Shown here: positions 57,191 through 64,000 of the stretch, piece after piece
Layout of the letters: the number at the start of each line of letters is the position of its first letter
How positions within the stretch are numbered: position 1 is the stretch's first letter
Source: Sciurus carolinensis
Taxonomy: Eukaryota > Chordata > Mammalia > Rodentia > Sciuridae
DNA length: 64,000 nt
Direction: 5' to 3'
Assembly (NCBI RefSeq): GCF_902686445.1
Contig: NC_062218.1
Span: forward strand, 10,453,015-10,517,014
Translations under genes and position numbers: made by a program
Notes under the pieces: model-generated
What the model was told of the DNA's origin: nothing
Seen by the model: only the letters and a program-made list of their open reading frames with translations
Database searches by the model: none

Positions 57191-60100
57191 CAAGAATGTT
57201 TTCCCGGTTACTGAGGCATCATTTCCCAAAAAAGGACTTTTCTGTCTTTGAGTACAATGCCATTGATAATTATGTACACTTTGAACCACATTTTGTATGC
57301 ATATGTCTTTCTTTGGCTGAAATAACACTATTTTATATGACTTTTAATGACATACTTTGCATGTAGAAAATGTATATGTATTTCTGACCAGTTAGCTTTT
57401 CTAAGATACCATGGTACTTTAGAATTGAATTGTGTAAATTTCAGAAGTTTCTGTGATTTTGTTTTTCCAAGTCGGGGTGGTCTCCACTGAATTGGTGAGC
57501 TTGTTCATAAGTAATAATTTTGTCTGTCATACCCATTTTGTTTTATCTTGTCTTTGGCATCTATGAGAACACCCATGACTCTTATGTTTTATTCTAGTGT
57601 GAAATCCCTTGACACTCTCAGTTAATTCTAATTAAAATCAAGTGTTGGCCACCCTTGCAAAAGCTGCAGTCATCTCTGAGATGCTAGACCTGGTCTCCCT
57701 AGATTCTCAATCAAATCGAGTCTCAATTAGCAGAGATAATATTTCCTTGAACCCTTTATTCCCTTAATACAATTTGACTATTCAAGAGCATTCTGGTGAC
57801 CAACACTTCTTATTAGCTGCTAGAAAATTACATTTTTATGTGCACCATTACCCTGAGAATTGAAAGTTGTGTAGAAGATTCTCTCATTCTCTCATGAACT
57901 CTTCCAGTCTCTTCTAAGTATATCTCCTCACAAAAGTCTCTGAAAAATCATATGGAGAGCATTTTCAACTATGTAAATCAAAAGTGCAGGGTTTAATAAA
58001 GAATATTCTTATAAATATCATAACTTAGCAACATTGGGAGGGAGAGTGCAAGCAAGTATATACAAAGATTGAAGAAGTAAAGATTTCTACAAAGTTGCAA
58101 TGTAAAAATTTTTATACAGGATGCAAGTGAAGACAAGTGATACAACTCCTTAGGTAAATTTAACCGAATGGTGATGACTACCTATCAGAATATCTGGTTA
58201 TTCTATTTATCCTTCATGAGGTCAAATTCCTGATACTTTTGATCACAGTGGTCCAAGGTTGTTTATGAGTATTTCACTCTTTTTCATTTGGAAACTAATT
58301 TTTTTGGTGATCTGCTTTGAAATTAAAGATGGAATAGGAAAAAATATTTTAAAATTCCAATGTAATTTAAAAATTTCAAAATCACTTATAATTTTATAAC
58401 CTATTCTTTGCATTTCTAGTGTTTCCTTTTCAGATTTTAAGAAGGTGTCATTGTTTCCAAATATCTGCTATGATACTCATCCTCTTATTTTTCTTTAATT
58501 TTTTTCTTGGGAGATGATCCATGAATATTTTCATGTTTTGGCATAAACATAGACAAGTGAGAAAAAGAAAATACTGAAAACCTACATTAACCAACTAGTA
58601 CAAGTATTATTACACTGTATCTCATATGGATGTACGATGATCATGTGTTCATGAGTGATTTTTTAAAAAATGTTCAAGGATATGGAAATTTTGCCTTAAT
58701 TACACATATTGGATTATCAATGATAGCTCATACACCTATAAAGCTAAAATAATAATGATTAAAATAAATAAAATATCTATTTTTAAAAAGCGGTATTAAC
58801 ACGCAAGTCCTGAGAATCAAAGTTAGAGAACCCTAGAGATAATTAGGAACATCTTTCTTTCCCCATATCCCTGTTTAAATTTCAGAGGTTGTAAACCTAG
58901 AGAACCCTGCCTCTTCTCTCTTTCTTTCTATTTTTCTCTTGATAGCAGCAGGAAAGTTTTGCAAACATAAGCTTGGAGTTGGAGGATTTGGGGAGCTCAC
59001 ATTTTCCAGTAGAATTCCTTACACCCCAGTTCCTGAATTCTACTTTTCTGCTCCTAGAAAACTAAAGTATGGAGGATAAGCTGCCACGATTTCTAAGGAA
59101 AAAGAAATTTCTGTTCTCTGGTTCAGGAATGTTATGTTTCCTTTCAGGATAGATATGCAATTATCAATAATAAAATTTCACCTTTTCCTTCCATATTTTC
59201 TTCATTGAATATATCCTCTTCTTTTAAGTAATTAATGAATTAATGCTCGTGGTGTCACGTTAACATTTTTTAATTGTTCCCTATTATATTTTTGTTATTC
59301 AAAGGCTAAAATCAACTTTCAATTTTCAAGGAAAATTGCATTTTAAAATAAATCCTTGTTCAAGATATTATGGTTTATTTCTGTTATTATAAAGATTATA
59401 CCCCCAATGTCTTACCATGAAGAAATTGATTTTACAAAGAAATATAAAATTGCAAAAGAAATTATTAAAAAATAAATTGCAATATTTTCTTGTGACTAAA
59501 TCTCATTTTTGTTCTGTTTTCTTCTGTGTTTTTCAAGAAATTGCATGAATTTAATTTGGAAAAAAAATCTCTAATCAAATAGTCATCCTCATTTTTTAAA
59601 CATTACTGGCTGGGTTATTTTCCCCTGCAGGAGAATTGTAATAATATTAATGCAATTCAATAGTTGATGACAGATAACGCCACTTTTATTTTAATTTAAT
59701 GACTTTAATTTTTATTTTAATACAGTTTGTATCATTTTTTCATTATAAAACATTATGGGTTTGTTTGTGCTCTGATTTCCTTTTCACTCAATTTGCTTCC
59801 TAAAAGATAGTCGATTTAATAAGCACAAAATAAATTCATAAAACATTTGGACAAAGAAAAAAATTGAAATATCAGAACTGCTCTTTGATAAGTTTGTGTT
59901 CAGTTTGAAAACCAGTAATATGCTGTTTCAAATATTTCCTTGGAATACCTATGCTTTTGTCATTCAGATCTGCATCTTTTAATTCTCCATTTGTTGTATC
60001 TATATGTTTCATGGTCACATTTATGTATCCAGCTACTGCATGCTTTATACAGATGCAAACTGAAGATACACAGCAGAATATCCATGCTTAATAATTTTCA

Positions 60101-61015
60101 GTCTGAAACTATTTTATTGATGTTTTGAGAATGTTTCAGGGGAGTTGGAGATTTCTTTTCAGTACTTTGGAGTCACTCAGTAAAAATTAATCGACTGTGA
60201 TTAACAAAGTGATAAAGTCAGCCCAGGACACATCCTGCTCTGCAAGATGAATGTGTCATGGATGAGGACAGACTTTTCACGACATTGCAAAGATAAGAAC
60301 AAGCTCTGAGTGTAGACATGGCATGTTTCAGATCCCTCTGGCTCCCATCCTTCTGCCCAATGTTTTAAGTAATCTCTCCTCTTCCTTCCCTCTGTTCTTC
60401 ACTATATCAAGCTTTCAGACTGTCATCTGGCTTCACATACTGTGTTAAGTTTTCTAAAAGTCTTTCTAACTCTCAATTACCTGTCTACCCAACTTAAGAT
60501 TTCTCCTAGATGTGATTTGTAAACTTATTAATCCCCATTCACAGGAATTTCTGATGGGCTGAGAAATTAACTTCAAAATCAAATGTAAATGCAGAATTTA
60601 TATTACTGACACCTTTGTTTGGAAATGCAACATTTGCAATATATTTGTTTCAGAATTTGTAGAAAGAATACTTTAGATTTACAACCATGGTAAGGATTAT
60701 GTGTTCTGGAAGATGATATTTCAAAAAAACATTTTTATTTAGCCTGTCTTATTACTCTGGGAACTGTAGGTGATATAAAATATAACATGAAATCTGTCTC
60801 CTGTGTGCTAATTTTCAAGGCAGAGATATGATAAATACCTACCAAAAGGTAACTAAAATATTGCTATTAGCTTACACAAAGAAGTGTCAAAACATGTGAC
60901 TTACATGCTAAAGAAATTTAGAATGATGTAAGAACCAATTATATTTTTTCTTTTCTATTGCATTTTATCTAGCACACGTTTTTAGGTTATTGTATAATCA
61001 TTTATAAAAACCATT
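57191..61015. other. Unassigned AT-rich DNA, possible old L1 at 57200-57640
   Basis: 57200-57640 has a weak resemblance to antisense L1 RT-flanking sequence ('ttttctgtctttgag...tgccattgat'). The rest to 61015 has no gene or named repeat that I recognise, very few CpGs and no long open frame. Confidence 0.4.
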
Positions 61016-62485
61016 TCAAATTTTCAAATTTATTTTTAAATTTAATTTTATTTTGTTGGTTCTTAGTTATACAGGAAGTATACTATAATTCATTTTGATA
61101 AAATTTCACAAGTATAGCTATCTTATTCTAATTAATATCCCATTGTTGTGGGGGGCATGATAGTGAGGTTTACTTAGATATTTTCATTTGTGTTTGTAAG
61201 AAAACTACATTAGATATATTCTACTGTCTTTCCTAATCCTATCCATCCTCCCTTCCCTTCATTCCCCTTTTTCTGATCCAATGAACTTTTTTTCTTCCCC
61301 ATTCCTTTATTGTGTGTTAGCAGCTGCATCTCAGAGAGAATATTCAGCTTTTGTTGTTTTGAAGTTGTTTTATTTCACTTAACATGATATTCTCCAGCTC
61401 CATTCATTTACCTATAAATGCCATAATTTCATTCTTCTTTAAGACTGAGTAATTAATTACATTGTGTATATGTAGCATATTTGCTTTACCAATTCATCTG
61501 TTGAAGGCATCTAGGTCATTTCCATAGTTCAGTTATTGTGAAATGAGCTGCTATAAACATTGATGTGACTGAATCACTGTAGTGTGCTGATTTTAAGCCT
61601 TTTGGGTATAAACTGAGGAGTGGGACAACTGGGTGGAATGGTGGTTCCAGTTCAAGTTTCTGAGGAGCCTCCATACTGCTTTCCTTAGTGGTTGCACCAA
61701 TTTGCATTCCCACCAGCCATGTAGGAGTGTGCCTTTTCCCCACATCCTCGCCAACATTTGTTGTTGCTTGCATTCTTGAAAATTACCTTTCTGACTGAAG
61801 TGAGATGGAATCCCAGGGTACTTTTTCTTTACATTTCTCTAACTGATAGAGACATTGGACACTTTTTTCATATGTTTGTTGATCATATTTCTTCTTGAGA
61901 CGGCAAGAAGACCAATGAAACACAATAGAAGACACAGAGATAAATCCACATGAATACAGTTACCTCATACTGGAAGCAGGTGTTAAAAACACACACTGGA
62001 GGAAAAAAAAATAGCCTCTTCATCAAATAGTGCTGGGAAAACTGGAAATCCACATATAATAGAATGAAAGTTAATCCCTTCTCTCACCCTGCACAAAACT
62101 CAATTTTAAGCGGATCAAGGAATTGAACCTTATCCCTGCACCTACTAGAAGAAAACGGGCCCAACATGTCAACATACGGGCACAGGAACTGACTTCCTGA
62201 ACAAGACACCTAAACCACAGACATGTAATAAAATAAATCAGTAAATGGTATGGTGTCAAACTAAAAAGTGTTTTTACAGCAAAAGAAAAAACCAAGAGCA
62301 TGAAGAGAGCTTACAGAATGGAGAAAATCTGCTGCTACCTGCACCTCATATAGGTAGTTAATTTCCAGGATATACACAGAACTAAAAAACCTTCACAAAA
62401 ATAACAACAAAAACAAAGTAAAACAAATAACCAATCAATAAGTGGGCAAAGGAACTGAACAGACCCTTCCCAAATTCTCACCTTT
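61016..62485 (-). mobile_element. LINE-1 with 5' inversion (twin priming)
   Basis: Two L1 segments in opposite orientation. 61032-61900 is antisense L1: 3' UTR, ORF2 C-terminus, ending upstream at the complement of 'tctcaagaagaaatatgatc'. 61905-62469 is sense L1 ORF2 lying just 5' of that point, ending 'gaactgaacagacccttc'. The two inner ends are adjacent in L1 coordinates, as the uninverted copy at 63880-63970 shows. Likely imperfect target duplications lie at 61016-61031 and 62470-62485 (12 of 16 identical). Confidence 0.9.
61516..61773 (-). pseudogene. LINE-1 ORF2 C-terminal fragment (inverted L1)
   Basis: An open antisense stretch with the same C-terminal motifs as at 46421-46813, here '[22 protein letters not shown]' in part and 'SMFIAAHFTITELW'. 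Several substitutions at otherwise conserved positions. It belongs to the twin-primed L1 and has no upstream RT frame in phase, so it is a dead copy. Confidence 0.8.
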
Positions 62486-62490
62486 GATCA

Positions 62491-62629
62491 CTGATTTTTT
62501 TTAAATATATTTTTAGTTGTCAATGGATCTTTTATTTGATTTATTTATATGTGGTGCTCAGTATTGAGCCCAGGGCCTCACATATGCCAGGCAAGTGCTC
62601 TACCACTGAGCCACAACTCCAGCCCCACA
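62491..62629 (-). mobile_element. ID-type SINE, antisense
   Basis: 'ttttttttaaatatatttttagttgtcaatgg' region, 'atttatttatatgtggtgctcagtattgagcccagggcc', 'ctctaccactgagccacaac' and 'ccagcccc'. Short direct repeats tgatca (62485-62490 and 62630-62635). It sits a few bases beyond the twin-primed L1. Confidence 0.93.
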
Positions 62630-62635
62630 TGATCA

Positions 62636-63065
62636 GTAAATTTTATATTGACTTCTATACATTTCTCAGAAATTCCTTAAAAAAATGTGTGAAAAGTCTT
62701 GAAATTTAAGTGATAAACAAACAGAACTTCTAAGTGAGGATTAAGATAATGAATAATAAATACCACTAAATAAATGATATTCAGTAGTTATACTTTTAAG
62801 ACATGTTAATCTTTTTATATTATACTTATTTTTAAAAAAAGAAACAGAAAAGAATTAGGAAGTATTTTCATTGCAATCATGCCTCACTGTACTTTTTAAT
62901 GTTTATCAATTTGGTATTAGAATATCTAATAAATTTCATTGTAAAAAAACAAGGAAATGAGTCATATCTGATTCACTCCCCACTGGATTCCATTTCAACT
63001 TCTTATACTCTTGGGATCTCAGAGAACTGGAGAAGGATGGGATCATAGAGCGGTCATATAATTAC
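62636..63065. other. Unassigned AT-rich DNA
   Basis: Nothing recognised. Confidence 0.45.
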
Positions 63066-63290
63066 ATTTCTTTTTTTGTTTTGTTTTGTTCTTTTTTTTA
63101 TTATTGTATACAAATGGGATACATGTTGTTTCTCTATTTGTACATGGAGTCAAGGCATACCATTTGTGTAATCAAAAATTTACATAGGGCAATGATGTTT
63201 GATTCATTTTTTCCCTTCCCCCCCACCCCTCCCACCCCTCTTTTCCCTCTACACAGTCCTTCCTTCCTCCATTCTTAACACCCTCCTTAT

Positions 63291-63338
63291 CCCTAACCCT
63301 AAACCTAACCCTAACCCTAACCCTAACACTAACCCCTC
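63291..63338. repeat. Telomere-like (CCCTAA)8 array in an L1 3' UTR
   Basis: Eight consecutive 6-bp units, six of them exact CCCTAA, the others ACCTAA and CACTAA. On the L1 sense (minus) strand this is the TTAGGG motif. It is embedded in C-rich L1 3' UTR sequence. Confidence 0.95.
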
Positions 63339-63474
63339 CCACACCCCATTATATGTCCTCATCCGCTTATCAGAGAGATTTGTCCTTTAGTTTTTTGAGA
63401 TTGGCTTATCTCACTTAGCATGATATTCTCCAATTTCATCCATTTGCCTGCAAATGCCATAATTTTATCATTCT

Positions 63475-63790
63475 TCATTGTGGAGTAATATTCCATTGTA
63501 TATATATACGCCACAGTTTCTTTATCCATTCATCAACTGAAGGACATCTAGGTTGGTTCCACAATCTGGCTATGGTGAATTGAGCAGCAATGAACATTGA
63601 TGTGGCTGTATCTCTGTAGTATGCTGATTTTAAGTCCTTTGGGTATAGGCCAAGGAGTGGGATAGCTGGGTCAAATGGTGGTTCCATTCCAAGCTTTCTG
63701 AGGAATCTCCATACTGCTTTCCAGAGTGGCTGCACTAATTTGCAACCCCACCAGCAATGTATGAGTGTACCTTTCTCCCCACATCCTCAA
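63475..63790 (-). pseudogene. LINE-1 ORF2 C-terminal region of the young L1
   Basis: Antisense frame with '[20 protein letters not shown]', '[19 protein letters not shown]', 'MFIAAQFTIARLWNQPRCP' and 'DEWIKKLWRIYI'. Upstream codons to about 63768 read 'GTLIHCWW' in the same frame. The frame then departs from the expected YTMEYYS reading and ends 'IQWNITPQ' at a stop, which indicates a small TA-repeat indel near 63500. That indel probably inactivates this copy's C-terminus. Confidence 0.85.
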
Positions 63791-64000
63791 CAACACCTGT
63801 TGTTGCTTGTGTTCTTGATAATCGCCATTCTAATTGGGGTGAGATGAAATCTAAGGGTAGTTTTGATTTGCATTTCTCTTATCACTAGAGATGCTGAACA
63901 TTTTTTCATATATCTGTTGATTGCTTGTACATCTTCTTCTGTGAAGTGTCTGTTCATTTCCTTAGCCCATTTGTTGATTGGATTATTTGTATTCTTGGTG

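Larger units (their letters stand above)
63066..64000 (-). mobile_element. Young LINE-1, antisense, runs off the window
   Basis: T-rich start, 3' UTR ('acaaatgggatacatgttg', 'taccatttgtgtaatc', C-rich tracts, telomere-like array at 63291-63338), then 'tctcacttagcatgatattctcc' and ORF2 ('aggttggttccacaatctggc', 'aggccaaggagtgggatagc', 'gcccatttgttgattgga'). The least decayed L1 in the window. Its 5' part lies beyond 64000. Confidence 0.93.

Noticed and set aside
63291..63338. A true chromosome end or ancestral fusion point
   Set aside because: The array is only eight units long and sits inside an L1 3' UTR with L1 sequence on both sides.

Overview
This window reads as mammalian nuclear DNA, most likely from a rodent of the squirrel family (Sciuridae: ground squirrel, marmot or relative). 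The main clue is the SINEs. They are tRNA-like ID elements ending in 'catccccagcccc', often fused to a B1/7SL-like half, and I associate this arrangement with sciurid genomes. A second clue is a lineage-type LINE-1 whose 3' end reads 'ctgtcatgtacaactaat'. Base composition is AT-rich and CpG-poor. MIR elements and ancient L1M copies are present, as expected of an old placental-mammal locus. The species assignment is from recognition, not from a database search.

I found no convincing protein-coding gene, exon series, tRNA, rRNA, CRISPR array or prokaryotic feature. Apart from retrotransposon remnants, the open reading frames are short and isolated, and several of the longer ones start with GTG or TTG. 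The region looks like a gene desert or a large intron, built up by layers of retrotransposition.

Layout. (1) 0-5.5 kb: two antisense L1 ORF2 fragments, one split by a 322-bp class-II-like solo LTR and the other by two MaLR-type LTRs. (2) 5.5-12 kb: mostly unassigned AT-rich DNA with two SINEs, TA/CA/GA microsatellites and one MaLR LTR. (3) 12-15.2 kb: antisense L1M 3' UTR sequence split by a MaLR LTR, plus a perfect 14-bp-arm palindrome. (4) 16-18.4 kb: a MaLR LTR and MIR copies. (5) 18.4-23.4 kb: a long antisense L1 ORF2 carrying a nested stack (LTR, two SINEs in one target site, another SINE, a second L1 3' end). (6) 23.5-31 kb: repeat-poor DNA with an old L1 tail, MIRs, GA and GGAA repeats and two CpG-dense patches. 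(7) 31-33 kb: antisense L1 with a clean ID insertion. (8) 33-38.8 kb: repeat-poor, with an MLT1 LTR and a SINE. (9) 38.85-47.66 kb: a nearly full-length but inactive ancient L1 on the plus strand, interrupted by two younger L1 tails and two SINEs. (10) 48-54.6 kb: old L1 pieces, MLT1/MaLR LTRs, an ID and a young L1 tail. (11) 55-61 kb: mostly unassigned. (12) 61-64 kb: an L1 with a classic 5' inversion, an ID, and a young L1 running off the window that carries telomere-like repeats in its 3' UTR.

No set of genes here works together as a pathway. The biology visible is the history of L1, L1-driven SINEs and LTR elements inserting into one another, which gives relative ages. I did not find evidence of an undescribed functional system. 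The best leads are the twin-primed L1, the reused SINE target site, the telomere-like L1 3' UTR array, the solo LTR with an exact 8-bp duplication, and two CpG-dense islands of unknown origin.
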